Shown one piece after another: positions 52,906 to 61,924 of a stretch of 64,000 nt of DNA (its first letter is position 1; every line of letters begins with the position of its first letter). Origin of the DNA: JAUWVG01 sp964633715 (GTDB lineage Bacteria > Acidobacteriota > Aminicenantia > Aminicenantales > Aminicenantaceae); the NCBI GenBank assembly GCA_964633715.1, contig CAZWHQ010000004.1, positions 1-64,000 on the forward strand, given 5' to 3'. The position numbers were made by a program, and so were the translations under genes. Below the pieces are notes generated by a model. It was not told where the DNA came from and did not search any database. It saw only the letters and a program-made list of their open reading frames with translations.

Positions 52906-54668
52906 GATTGGGCAGGAAAGTCTAAAGAATCCACAAAATATTCCTGGAACTGGACATCTGTCGCCAGGGAGAAAAACACAACTTTTTTTGAGAGAGCGAC
53001 AACGTCTGCGCGAAGCGGGGCTGAAATCAGCAGGGCCTTTGCACCGGCTATCGAAGAATTTCCGACAAAATGGATTTTTTCTTCAGGAATCGGTGGCAAA
53101 AGACCGATTTGAATACTGTTGGAGATGTTCAAATAGTTCCCGAAGGCTCCTGCGATAAATATCCCATCAAGAAGATCGAGAGAGAGGCTTTTTTTCTCCA
53201 TTATCATCCTGATTCCTGACCTGACAGCGGCCACGGCGAGCTGAAGTTCCCGAATATCTTTTTGAGTAAGTGATAGATCTGGAGTCAACTCGATTTTGCC
53301 GGATTCATTCAAAATTTTTCCCTTTTGAGACAATAAGCCCAAATTAAGAGCAACAGCCACGGCGTCGATCAAACCGGTCCCGCAGATGCCAAGGGCAGGT
53401 TGGCCCTGGACAGTCTCCATCTGAACAGGGTTGAGGTTTCTGACTTTGAAAATTGCCCCCGGTAAAGCCAGCATACCGCAGCTGATATTCATCCCCTCAA
53501 AGGCCGGCCCGGCAGCCGTGGATGTGGCGACACTTTCTGTATCTGTTTTAAGAACGATTTCTCCGTTTGTCCCAAGGTCGATAAATAGAAAATTTCCTTT
53601 TTTATTAAAAAGGTCAGACGCGATAAGACCTCCTGATATATCTCCACCAACAAAACTCTGGATATTCGGGACAATAAAGAGTTTGCCGCTGTGATGGATT
53701 TCAAAACCAATCGAGTTCGCCGGTAATTCAGGCAGAGATGAAAACAGGGCATTAAAAGGGGTTTGGGATAGGGTCTCAAGAGGAAGTCCAAGCAGTATAT
53801 GGTTCATGGTTGTATTGCCGGAAAGAACGATCTCATAGACATAAAATGGGGGGATATGGTGCTTGGAGAGGATTTGAGCGATTTTTTGATTGAGGTTTTC
53901 GAGGACTGTTTGTTTTAGTTCTTCCAGGTTGGATTTTCCGGAAATGGAAAAGCCTATTCTGGAGACGACATCGGCTCCGAATTGAGACTGGCTGTTTTCT
54001 GAGGCTATCTTGTCGATACTTTTCCCCGAATTGAGATCGATAAGTTCAACAACAAGTGTTGTTGTGCCCAAATCGATTGCAATCCCATAACAGTGATTTG
54101 ATGTATTGCCCTCTTCAATGGCGATAATTTCACTGTTTTTATGAATAACGGATGTGATTTTGTATTGGTTTTTTTCGAGGATTGGATGCACTGTTTTAAG
54201 CAGTCTAAGAGGAACAGACAATTTTGTGTTCTTTAAGCTCTTTTGGAAAAGTTCAATGAATGACTGGGGTTCGGCAAGTGTGGGTTTTGGCAGTTGGATA
54301 AAAAACTTTTTTACTGAGGGATCCAAAGTCACAGGTGTTTTAACACCGGATTTCAAAATGTTCTGTTTTTGCAAAAGAGATTCTTCAGGAATATCAATTT
54401 TTAGATCGCTCTTGATATGAAAAAGACAGGCAAGTCGATATGTTTTTTCTAGATTTTTCTCCATAAGAAAGGATTCTTCCTGTTCCCCTAGAGGGGCGAG
54501 GTGGCCATCGATAATATTTACCAGGCATTTTCCGCACACTCCAAGAAGGCCGCAGTCTGACCGTAGATTTATCCCTGCTTTTTGTAGGGCATCTGCAAGG
54601 AGAGTATCCTCTTCGACAGAAATTGTTTTGTTTAAGGGAAATATTTCGATGCTGAATTTCTGGCTCAT
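52902..54668 (-). CDS. Second corrinoid reductive activator (2Fe-2S + ASKHA)
   Basis: 588 residues, same build as the activator at 41080. A ferredoxin domain holds C39, C45, C48 and C81 (SDCGLLGVCGKC, then LACLF), then DUF4445 with IAIDLGTTTLVVELIDL, VLSGNTTMNHILLG, FIDLGTNGEIVLK, AAGPAFEGMNISCGM and GIFIAGAFGNYLN. It is clearly diverged from the first copy, so the pair may serve different corrinoid proteins, this one most simply the MttC-like protein it faces. Transcription is towards that gene. Confidence 0.9.
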   Translation of the reverse strand: MSQKFSIEIFPLNKTISVEEDTLLADALQKAGINLRSDCGLLGVCGKCLVNIIDGHLAPLGEQEESFLMEKNLEKTYRLACLFHIKSDLKIDIPEESLLQKQNILKSGVKTPVTLDPSVKKFFIQLPKPTLAEPQSFIELFQKSLKNTKLSVPLRLLKTVHPILEKNQYKITSVIHKNSEIIAIEEGNTSNHCYGIAIDLGTTTLVVELIDLNSGKSIDKIASENSQSQFGADVVSRIGFSISGKSNLEELKQTVLENLNQKIAQILSKHHIPPFYVYEIVLSGNTTMNHILLGLPLETLSQTPFNALFSSLPELPANSIGFEIHHSGKLFIVPNIQSFVGGDISGGLIASDLFNKKGNFLFIDLGTNGEIVLKTDTESVATSTAAGPAFEGMNISCGMLALPGAIFKVRNLNPVQMETVQGQPALGICGTGLIDAVAVALNLGLLSQKGKILNESGKIELTPDLSLTQKDIRELQLAVAAVRSGIRMIMEKKSLSLDLLDGIFIAGAFGNYLNISNSIQIGLLPPIPEEKIHFVGNSSIAGAKALLISAPLRADVVALSKKVVFFSLATDVQFQEYFVDSLDFPAQS

Positions 54669-54793
54669 TACCCCATAGTGTATTGCATTATTGTTCTGTT
54701 TGGCAAGATTTTCTGTTTTACGTAAAAGACAAATGATTCAAGTTTTAGTACACTGGAGTTGAAAAAGGAAAATTTGAAAAAGAGGAGTTTGCT

Positions 54794-55141
54794 ATGCCAA
54801 TGAATTTGAAAAGTTATGTCATCGATGGCTATGTTATTGAGATTTTTAGCATTGATAAACGGGGGAAGAGAACACGTTGGGGAGACAAATTGATTAAACT
54901 GTATTCGGAAGGAAAAAACGTTGGGCAGGCTGTATTTGCATCTGAAGGAGAAAGGCCACCGGAGCCTTATCACTCAGAAGAAAAAATCTATTATTTTGCC
55001 CCCTCCAGCCAGTATCAGGTTATCCTTGATCTTCTGAGAAATATGGAAGCAAATCCTGTATATTTTGCATGGAGACCTACGAATGATCCGAAGGAAACCA
55101 ATGATGGGGATGCTGTATTCTACACAGATCAAATTAAATGA
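54794..55141 (+). CDS. Hypothetical protein, 115 residues
   Basis: Not recognised. Soluble, mixed alpha/beta composition with no signal peptide, membrane segment or cysteine. A basic patch (IDKRGKRTRWGDK) near the N-terminus is followed by acidic and aromatic stretches (EEKIYYFAPSSQYQVILDLL) and a C-terminal NPVYFAWRPTNDP. A strong GAGGAG site 7 bases before the ATG and a clean frame support a real gene. It may be a single-domain regulatory or binding protein. It stands alone between the activator and the HTH gene. Confidence 0.6.
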   Translation: MPMNLKSYVIDGYVIEIFSIDKRGKRTRWGDKLIKLYSEGKNVGQAVFASEGERPPEPYHSEEKIYYFAPSSQYQVILDLLRNMEANPVYFAWRPTNDPKETNDGDAVFYTDQIK

Positions 55142-55219
55142 TCGTGTTGTATTCAAAAAAATGGATCGGAAGCTTATCATTTAGAAAATCAATTTAGAAA
55201 AACACGCTACCTGGAATTA

Positions 55220-55259
55220 GTATAGTTAAGTATATTAAAGTATATTAAAGTATAGTCAA
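55220..55259. repeat. Four tandem decamer repeats upstream of an HTH gene
   Basis: Direct repeats GTATAGTTAA, GTATATTAAA, GTATATTAAA, GTATAGTCAA with no spacers, ending five bases before the ATG of the HTH gene. The two middle units are identical and the outer ones differ at two positions each. A 10-base period puts every copy on one face of the helix, as expected for a cooperative operator. TATATT -10-like boxes lie inside the array, so binding there would block transcription. Confidence 0.6.
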
Positions 55260-55264
55260 AAAGA

Positions 55265-55543
55265 ATGAGAATTTTGAAATTTGGTAAAAAAAAGATCAAG
55301 CAGTATACGGTCAAGGACTTGATGGAGATACTGGATATATCCAAAGTGACAGCGTTGAAGTTACTCAAGTCCGGTCAATTGAGGTCAATCCGAATAGGCC
55401 GACAGTATTGGATCAATGAGGACGACTTGATCGAATTTCTCCTCGGAGATCAAAATCGTATTAAAGAAACTTATGAAGATGTTTTAAAATTAAAGGTTAG
55501 AAATCCTTTTTACAGATTTATTTTGAAACGTCTGCTGAAATAG
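55265..55543 (+). CDS. Excisionase/MerR-like helix-turn-helix DNA-binding protein
   Basis: 92 residues with a winged HTH_17-type domain: YTVKDLMEILDISKVTALKLL, then SGQLRSIRIGRQYWINEDDL. This is the family of phage excisionases and small regulators. The N-terminus is basic (KFGKKKIK) and the tail is also basic (FYRFILKRLLK). The ATG has no Shine-Dalgarno site, and the decamer array directly upstream suggests self-regulation. The 3' end overlaps the convergent phosphoesterase gene by 26 bases. No integrase or phage gene adjoins it, so an excisionase role is doubtful. Confidence 0.75.
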   Translation: MRILKFGKKKIKQYTVKDLMEILDISKVTALKLLKSGQLRSIRIGRQYWINEDDLIEFLLGDQNRIKETYEDVLKLKVRNPFYRFILKRLLK

Positions 55544-56735
55544 TGAAAGATTCTCTTCTCTCTCCATTTGATTCAAGAACATCCACAGTTAATTTTTTCT
55601 GAGAGACTAAAACCTTAAAAATAGTATCCTTCGCTCCGATAACGAGTGGGTAAAGGTGCTCGTTATTAGGCTGGAGAATTTCAAACCGGTGAGTATGCCC
55701 ACAGATAAGAAGGTCTATTCCAACATCATTAAAAATTGGACCCCATGACTTCCTTATATATTGCTCTCCATGTCCGATTCTTCCCTCTCTTCCTGTATAA
55801 GGAGGAATATGACAGATCACAATCTGAAACACGGCATTCGAGAAATCTTCTTTTTTGGAATTCTCTTCCAACCACTCAGCCTGTAAATCGCGGTATCTGT
55901 CAAAATCGGCCAGACCTGCATATACAGGGTGAGAATCGGGTTTATCTTCCCCGGTGTCCAAAACAATAAAATGAGCGGGTCCATGGTTGAACGAGTAGTA
56001 ATACCTGTTATCTCTTGGAGGGATATATTCAGGAAGATGTCTAGCAAGAATCCCTCTGGTCTCATGATTCCCCCTGATAAGAATAAAAGGAGTGTTTTTG
56101 GCAAATTTATTCACACACGTATCCAGAAAGCCGGCAAAAATTTGATTTTCATCTTCAAAATGATTGATGGAGTCTCCGTTGAGAAATATCATGTCGATTT
56201 TATCCCAGGAAACAGCTTGAATTTGTGTATTCAGCCTTGCGGCATCTTCGTGAATGTCACAGACAACATAAAATGTCGTTGATTCCTGCAGAGGATTGAG
56301 CGTTTTAAAGGTGAAAATATCACTCACAACGGTTGTTCCAAAGAGAACCTCGTAGGGTTGAAATTGCACGATTTCTTTCGAGATGACGCGGTATCTGTAC
56401 GATTTTCCCGGTTCCAGATCACGGATAATAATTTTGTGGTTTTTTGTATAGGCATCAATGAGGCCATGGGAACTGCTGACCTCTGTCTGGACAAGGCTTC
56501 CCCATTGAGGGAAAGTCAACAAATTCTCACCTGTACCGTATTCAATTCTTGACACACAATTTTTATTTGTAAACCACATGATTGTGACTGAATTCTCTGT
56601 AATATTCTGAAGATATGGTCCATGTGTTATGGCTAGAGCCTCGCTTTTTTCTTCCTGTGCAAATATCTGACCGGAGAATAGAAAAAAGAATACGAAAAAA
56701 AATAGCGAAATATAAATTTGAAGTCTCTTAATCAT
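55518..56735 (-). CDS. Exported purple-acid-phosphatase-like metallophosphoesterase
   Basis: 405 residues. A signal peptide (MIKRLQIYISLFFFVFFFLF to IFAQ) is followed by a fibronectin-like N-terminal domain (HGPYLQNITENSVTIMWFT) and a calcineurin-type domain with VVCDIHED (DxH), LNGDSINHF, LIRGNHETRG, VICHIPPYTGREG and CGHTHRFE. All the usual metal ligands are present. The frame reaches 56783, but the ATG at 56735 has TTGGAGAAC upstream and begins the signal peptide. A periplasmic phosphatase or phosphodiesterase; substrate unknown. Confidence 0.87.
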   Translation of the reverse strand: MIKRLQIYISLFFFVFFFLFSGQIFAQEEKSEALAITHGPYLQNITENSVTIMWFTNKNCVSRIEYGTGENLLTFPQWGSLVQTEVSSSHGLIDAYTKNHKIIIRDLEPGKSYRYRVISKEIVQFQPYEVLFGTTVVSDIFTFKTLNPLQESTTFYVVCDIHEDAARLNTQIQAVSWDKIDMIFLNGDSINHFEDENQIFAGFLDTCVNKFAKNTPFILIRGNHETRGILARHLPEYIPPRDNRYYYSFNHGPAHFIVLDTGEDKPDSHPVYAGLADFDRYRDLQAEWLEENSKKEDFSNAVFQIVICHIPPYTGREGRIGHGEQYIRKSWGPIFNDVGIDLLICGHTHRFEILQPNNEHLYPLVIGAKDTIFKVLVSQKKLTVDVLESNGERRESFTISADVSK

Positions 56736-56858
56736 ATTGTTCTCCAATAAAGAATTTTTGCATCTGTTTGGACAAGTATACAACTTTGTCTTTGTCTAAG
56801 TCTCGCAATTCATCACCATTTTTATAAAGAAAAAGCAGAAATAAAACGCAATAAATTC

Positions 56859-56887
56859 TTGTTTTTATGATAACTAATTCATATAAT
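56859..56887 (+). promoter_or_regulatory. Candidate promoter for the S9 peptidase gene
   Basis: TTGTTT, 17 bases, TATAAT on the plus strand, in the 269-base AT-rich gap between the divergent phosphoesterase and peptidase genes. The -10 box is perfect and the -35 matches three of six. It leaves a leader of about 110 bases before the ATG at 57005. No clear operator or riboswitch-like structure was seen in that leader. Confidence 0.45.
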
Positions 56888-57004
56888 TTGAATTCTTCTC
56901 ATGAGAAATCACTTCTTGCTCTTTAGAAAATTTACCTTATTTCTCATCCGTTTTCAAACTGCGGATATTAGTCCATATTCATTAAAATATTAGGAGGGAC
57001 TTAA

Positions 57005-59587
57005 ATGAAAAGAAAATTATCGCCAGGACATCGTGTTTTTATGTTGTTTGTGTGTGGGGGGCTTCTTCTGTCCTTTAGTACACAGGCCATAGCAGAAAGC
57101 ATTCCTGTCAAAAAAGCCAATTACAAGCTGGCTGAAAGATTCTCACCTGCAAAATTGAGAAATATGGCATTTTCAACGAGTGTCAGTCCTCATTGGCTGA
57201 AACTCAGTGAACGCTTCTGGTACAGCTACGAAACGAGCGAAGGACAGACATTCTATATTGTAGATCCGGCCAGAAAGACTAAGAAATCCATCTTCGATAA
57301 CGTCAAGATGGCGGCCCTTTTAACAAACATGACAAAAGATCCGTACGAGGCGAAACATCTTCCCATCAACACCATCAAATTTATCAAAGACGAAACTGCG
57401 ATCTATTTTAAGGTGGCAAAAAATGAAGACGTTCTTGCTGCAGAAAAGAGGGAGGCCGAGTGGGAACAAAAGGATGAAGAGAAAGACAAAGAACAGACTG
57501 AAGAAGTAAAAAAGAAAAGAGAAAAAAGCGAAATCGAAAAAGCCAAAGAGGAAGCCCAGAAGTTCCATCATTTCGAATACGATTTAGCCTCGGGAAAACT
57601 GACTATGTTGGAAGACTTTGTGGACGAGCCTAACAGGGCAAGGTGGGCCAACATTTCCCCGGATGGAGAAACCGTTCTGTTCGGGCGACATTACAACCTT
57701 TACTCCATGTCCAAAGCAGACTATGAAAAATGGCTGAACAATCCCGATGACGAGACCATCGAAGAAATCCAGCTGACCACAGATGGAGAGGAACACTTCG
57801 CCTATCACGGTGGCGGCCGCGGAGAAACCAATGTCACCAAGGAAAAAGAGAAGGACGATCGCAAATCCGTCCGGGTTTACTGGTCACATGATTCAAAGAA
57901 ATTTGCCATGACAAGAACGGATTCCAGAGAGGTCAAGGACCTCTGGGTTATAAATTCCGTTGCGGACCCCCGGCCCACATTGGAAACCTACAAATATCAA
58001 ATGCCCGGTGAGGCCGAAGCTCCGCAGGAAGAATTGTTTGTTTTCGACCTGGAGTCAAAAGAAAAAACACTTATCAAGGCTGACGCCTTCAAAGACCAGA
58101 CCCTTTCAATTTTTAGCCACAGATATCCGGTCAATACGCGAGATGACAGAAATCGAGCCACCATGTGGATTTCTGAATCTCCTGACAAACTTTATTTTTC
58201 ACGAACCAGCCGGGATTTAAAACGCATCGATACCTGCGTAGCCAACACCTCCACTGGAGAGGTCACAATACTCATCGAGGAACGGCTTAACACCTATGTG
58301 GAGACAAGAAGCATCGGATTCGTCAATAACGGCCAGGAGCTCATACACTGGTCAGAGAGAGACGGCTGGGCGCATTTTTATCTTTATGACGGTGACGGAA
58401 ATCTCAAAAAACAATTGACATCAGGACCCTTCCATTGTGAGAACATCGTTAGTCTCGATGAAAAGAACAGGATTCTCTATTTTACCGCCAACGGGCGGGA
58501 GAAGGGAGAAGATCCTTACTATCTCCACCTGTACCGGGTCAATTTTGACGGAACAGGCCTCAAGCTCCTCAATAAAGATGAGTTCAACCATTCTGTCTCG
58601 GGAGATGATACGAACAAGTATTTTACGGATAATTTTTCTCGAGTCGACACCGTTCCCGTCTCTGTACTCCTGGACAATCAAGGCAACAAAATATTGGATT
58701 TAGAAACAGCTGATCTTTCACTTCTCGAAGCAGCCGGTTTCAAATTTCCCGAACCGTTCAAGGTCAAGGCCGCCGATGGAATCACTGATCTCTATGGCGT
58801 CATGTACAAACCTTTTGACTTTGATGAAACCAAAAGCTATCCAATCATCGCCTACGTCTATCCTGGACCTCAGACGGAATCCGTGTCCAAATCCTTTTCT
58901 TCAAGAGGAGATACAAATTACAGATTAGCTCAGTTTGGTTTTGTTGTCATCACTGTCGGGAATCGCGGGGGCCATCCCAGCCGATCGAAATGGTACCACA
59001 ATTATGGTTACGGAAACCTGAGAGATTACGGTCTAGCTGATAAAAAGGCTGTCATTGAACAATTGGCCGATAGGCATGACTTTATCAACATCGATAAAGT
59101 GGGTATTTTTGGCCATTCGGGAGGCGGATTCATGTCAACAGCCGCCCTTCTGGTTTACCCGGATTTCTTTAAGGTGGCGGTCTCTTCTTCAGGAAACCAC
59201 GAAAATAACATTTACAACAGATGGTGGAGTGAGAAACATCACGGTGTTGACGAAATCGTCGATAAGGACGGAAATATCACATTTAAGTACGATATCGAGA
59301 AGAACTCCGAAATTGCCGGTAATCTTAAGGGACGTTTGCTCATTACGACCGGTGATATCGACAACAATGTTCATCCTGGAAATACAATCAGACTTGCCAA
59401 TGCCCTTATCAAGGCTAACAAGAGGTTTGACTTCTTTCTGTTTCCCGGGCAGAGGCACGGATATGGCTCGATGAATGAGTACTTTTTTTGGCTGAGAGCC
59501 GACTATTTCTGTAAACACCTTATCGGTGACTACTCACAGAGCGTTGATATCGATGAGATCAATAGGGATATCGAGAAGAAAAGATAA
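57005..59587 (+). CDS. Exported S9 (DPP-IV/prolyl-oligopeptidase-like) serine peptidase
   Basis: 860 residues. A signal peptide (MKRKLSPGHRVFMLFVC to TQAIAES) is followed by an eight-blade-like beta-propeller from about 45 to 590, interrupted at 135-190 by a highly charged coiled-coil segment rich in Lys and Glu. The alpha/beta-hydrolase domain has the Ser nucleophile in FGHSGGGFMS, Asp in TTGDIDNNVHPGNT and His in GQRHGYGS. It removes dipeptides or cuts small peptides in the periplasm. AGGAGGG lies upstream of the ATG. It fits the exported peptidases elsewhere in the window. Confidence 0.93.
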   Translation: MKRKLSPGHRVFMLFVCGGLLLSFSTQAIAESIPVKKANYKLAERFSPAKLRNMAFSTSVSPHWLKLSERFWYSYETSEGQTFYIVDPARKTKKSIFDNVKMAALLTNMTKDPYEAKHLPINTIKFIKDETAIYFKVAKNEDVLAAEKREAEWEQKDEEKDKEQTEEVKKKREKSEIEKAKEEAQKFHHFEYDLASGKLTMLEDFVDEPNRARWANISPDGETVLFGRHYNLYSMSKADYEKWLNNPDDETIEEIQLTTDGEEHFAYHGGGRGETNVTKEKEKDDRKSVRVYWSHDSKKFAMTRTDSREVKDLWVINSVADPRPTLETYKYQMPGEAEAPQEELFVFDLESKEKTLIKADAFKDQTLSIFSHRYPVNTRDDRNRATMWISESPDKLYFSRTSRDLKRIDTCVANTSTGEVTILIEERLNTYVETRSIGFVNNGQELIHWSERDGWAHFYLYDGDGNLKKQLTSGPFHCENIVSLDEKNRILYFTANGREKGEDPYYLHLYRVNFDGTGLKLLNKDEFNHSVSGDDTNKYFTDNFSRVDTVPVSVLLDNQGNKILDLETADLSLLEAAGFKFPEPFKVKAADGITDLYGVMYKPFDFDETKSYPIIAYVYPGPQTESVSKSFSSRGDTNYRLAQFGFVVITVGNRGGHPSRSKWYHNYGYGNLRDYGLADKKAVIEQLADRHDFINIDKVGIFGHSGGGFMSTAALLVYPDFFKVAVSSSGNHENNIYNRWWSEKHHGVDEIVDKDGNITFKYDIEKNSEIAGNLKGRLLITTGDIDNNVHPGNTIRLANALIKANKRFDFFLFPGQRHGYGSMNEYFFWLRADYFCKHLIGDYSQSVDIDEINRDIEKKR

Positions 59588-59966
59588 GGAAAACGAACAC
59601 GAACACGAAAGCTTCGCATCGAATCCTAACTTGAAGGCCAGATTTAGGTTTTTTTAAAGTATATTTGGATCTGGTTTTTTACCTGCAGGGGATCGGGAAT
59701 CCTGTTCCGTCTAAAATCTATGGAGACAAAGGATCTCTATTTGAGATGTGTAGATTCGGTTGTCTTCGGTTCCGTCGTGAGTGGACTCAGTTTAATGGAT
59801 GCCTTTGGCGAAGTTCAATATGAAGTCACTCTAAGCCAAAAAAGACAGAGACTGACTGTTGTTGAGGGAATACTTGAATTTAAGGTTCTGTTTCCCTAGT
59901 GTTTCCTCCCAAATAAGCCATCTCCATGTGTTTGACTATTAAAATATGACTTGATATAAGCCAGGT
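59588..59966 (+). other. Intergenic region with possible decayed reading frames
   Basis: 379 bases with no convincing gene. One short frame runs from ATG 59720 to TAG 59899 (59 residues, METKDLYLRCVDSVV...). An overlapping second frame holds GIGNPVPSKIYGDKGSLFE, whose composition looks protein-like, before it breaks. Neither has a ribosome site or known motif. This may be the broken 3' part of an older gene. Confidence 0.25.
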
Positions 59967-61226
59967 ATGATTGTTTCTTCAAAGAGTCCCGGCTTTGCTT
60001 TTCTTCGATTTCATCTCAATGTAGGCGCACGCCTGGCAGCGAAAATTCTGGCTCCGTTGATTTCCGTATTTTTTGCCGCTCTTTATCTCTTTAAAATAGA
60101 TTTTTTTATTGTTCTGGTTCGTGCTTTACTCGTTGACAGCCATTTTATAGTGTCTGGTCTTATTTATTCTGCGATTATGGTTGGGACTTCGCGTATGATC
60201 TCTCCACGAATCTGCTTAGGGCTTAACGGCTGGATCCGACACCTTCCTCTGAAAAGCCGGTCGAATAGAAGGCTGGCCCTCATCTCTATCTTTATAGCCC
60301 AGATGCCCGTGCTGTTATCGCTGTCTCTCCCCACTCTGCTGTTATCCAACAGCCTTGGAATAAATCCTGCAGTTTATTTTGCCGGGCTGCCTGTGCTGGG
60401 CCTATCGTCCGCTCTTTTTATATTGCCTATTCAGAACAGTGTCTTCATCAAGCCGTTTGTACTTGGAGCATGTATTTTGTCAGCATCCGGCAACTGGATG
60501 ATGTTAATTGTGGGTGTTTTCCTCTTCGTGATTTGCGATCTCCTTTCCGGTCCGCTTGAAACCGGGAAAAAACGTCAGCAGTTTGGCAAAGTTAAAAAAG
60601 GAGTCTGGTTGGGTTTTTTTATTGTTTGGAGAGCCCTGAAATGGAGGTTAGGATTTCCATATATTCTTTCGATTTTCACTCTCAGTCTGGCACGGATTTT
60701 TGTTCAGAATAACGACCTAAGTCCTGAGTTATCAAGTAAAATATTTCTATTTGGAGGGGCATGCAGTGTTGTCGTTTTTTGTGCTTTTCTTGCTCATATG
60801 CTGGCTGTCCGGAGGCCGCCGTGGCCCTGGTCTCGTTCACTTCCCTGGTCCTCCAGGCAAAGAGTTTTGATGAATGTTGGCTATATGGCCGCATTAGTCA
60901 CTCCGCTTCTTTTGATGGCATTTGTGATGGAGAGAAAGACGTTTTTTCCTTTACTGCTCAGTTTTCCATCACTGTGTTTTCTTTCCTCATGGACAATGAG
61001 CCGCGCTTTTAATCTCCGGACTGGTGCGTACGGGACGATTTTTGTTCATGGAATGGTCGGAGCTTTGCTGCTCTGTCTCTTTCCCTTAATATCTATTGTG
61101 TATTTTTGTCTCGCTCCGATCCTTTTTTGGCAGGCTGTCGAGCAGGAACGTCTCCTTAAAGTGAGTCTGTGGTTGGAAAGGCATCACCTGGCTGCCGGGG
61201 ATTCTTTATCATGGAGGCAGGAATGA
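59967..61226 (+). CDS. Polytopic membrane protein, probable ABC transporter permease
   Basis: 419 residues with roughly ten hydrophobic segments (for example FISVFFAALYLF-like, LLSLSLPTLLLSN, MLIVGVFLFVICDLL, ALVTPLLLMAFVM, GALLLCLFPLISIVYF). No family motif is decisive. Its stop overlaps the ATPase start as ATGA, so it most probably forms the membrane part of an ABC-2-like exporter with that ATPase. An AGG stretch precedes the ATG. No binding protein is present, favouring export over import. Confidence 0.7.
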   Translation: MIVSSKSPGFAFLRFHLNVGARLAAKILAPLISVFFAALYLFKIDFFIVLVRALLVDSHFIVSGLIYSAIMVGTSRMISPRICLGLNGWIRHLPLKSRSNRRLALISIFIAQMPVLLSLSLPTLLLSNSLGINPAVYFAGLPVLGLSSALFILPIQNSVFIKPFVLGACILSASGNWMMLIVGVFLFVICDLLSGPLETGKKRQQFGKVKKGVWLGFFIVWRALKWRLGFPYILSIFTLSLARIFVQNNDLSPELSSKIFLFGGACSVVVFCAFLAHMLAVRRPPWPWSRSLPWSSRQRVLMNVGYMAALVTPLLLMAFVMERKTFFPLLLSFPSLCFLSSWTMSRAFNLRTGAYGTIFVHGMVGALLLCLFPLISIVYFCLAPILFWQAVEQERLLKVSLWLERHHLAAGDSLSWRQE

Positions 61227-61924
61227 TTCGATTTGTTGATGCATTTTATAAATACGAAAAAACAAATCCTGTATTGTTGGGGATTAACCTGGAAATAACA
61301 TCTGGCCTCACTTTACTTGTCGGGCCTAACGGATGTGGAAAAAGCACGTTATTAAAAATAGCTGCAGGAGTTGAAAAACTGGACTCCGGATCTGTCTTTA
61401 TCCAGAATTTTGACCTTTGGACAGATGAAGTGGCTGCGCGGAAGAATCTGGCCTATCTCCCCGAACAGCCTGATTTGACTCCCTATGCCTCGATCAGAGA
61501 GATTTTGGATCTTGTCTGCCGGCTGCGAAGAGAGCCTACCAAGAAGGGGAGAGAGGCGCTGGAATTTTTCGGAATAGAGAAAATCTCAGAAAAAACAGTC
61601 AGGGAACTGTCTATGGGGCAGAGAAGACGTGCCGTTTTTGCTGCCTGTAAGATCGGACTCCCTTTTTACATCCTGCTCGATGAGCCTTTAGAAGGAATGG
61701 ATCTTCGTATTCAGAAAAAAATCCTTGAGTGGATCAGAATTCGTTTAAAAGATGGGGTAAACATGATTGTTGTCTCTCATTCCATAGTCCCTTTCCTGGA
61801 ATTTGTTACAAGAATTTTGACGATATATGAAGGTCAAACGTTTCTTTATGAAACCCTGCCGGCAAATCAAAACGAGAAACGAGACTTTATAAATAATCTT
61901 GCTCAGGGTATTCTTCCAAAGTGA
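61223..61924 (+). CDS. ABC transporter ATPase
   Basis: 233 residues. Walker A VGPNGCGKSTLLKI (about 34-46), Q-loop YLPEQPDL, signature RELSMGQRRRAVF, Walker B YILLDEPLEGMD and H-loop VVSHS are all present. It resembles CcmA/ABC-2-type exporter ATPases. The frame opens at 61169, but the ATG at 61223 follows GGAGGCAG and overlaps the permease stop as ATGA. The next gene starts with GTG overlapping its stop (GTGA), so the three are coupled. Confidence 0.9.
   Translation: MIRFVDAFYKYEKTNPVLLGINLEITSGLTLLVGPNGCGKSTLLKIAAGVEKLDSGSVFIQNFDLWTDEVAARKNLAYLPEQPDLTPYASIREILDLVCRLRREPTKKGREALEFFGIEKISEKTVRELSMGQRRRAVFAACKIGLPFYILLDEPLEGMDLRIQKKILEWIRIRLKDGVNMIVVSHSIVPFLEFVTRILTIYEGQTFLYETLPANQNEKRDFINNLAQGILPK

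Noticed and set aside
55265..55543. Phage excisionase marking an integrated element
   Set aside because: No integrase, attachment-site repeats or phage genes are within reach; treated as a chromosomal regulator.
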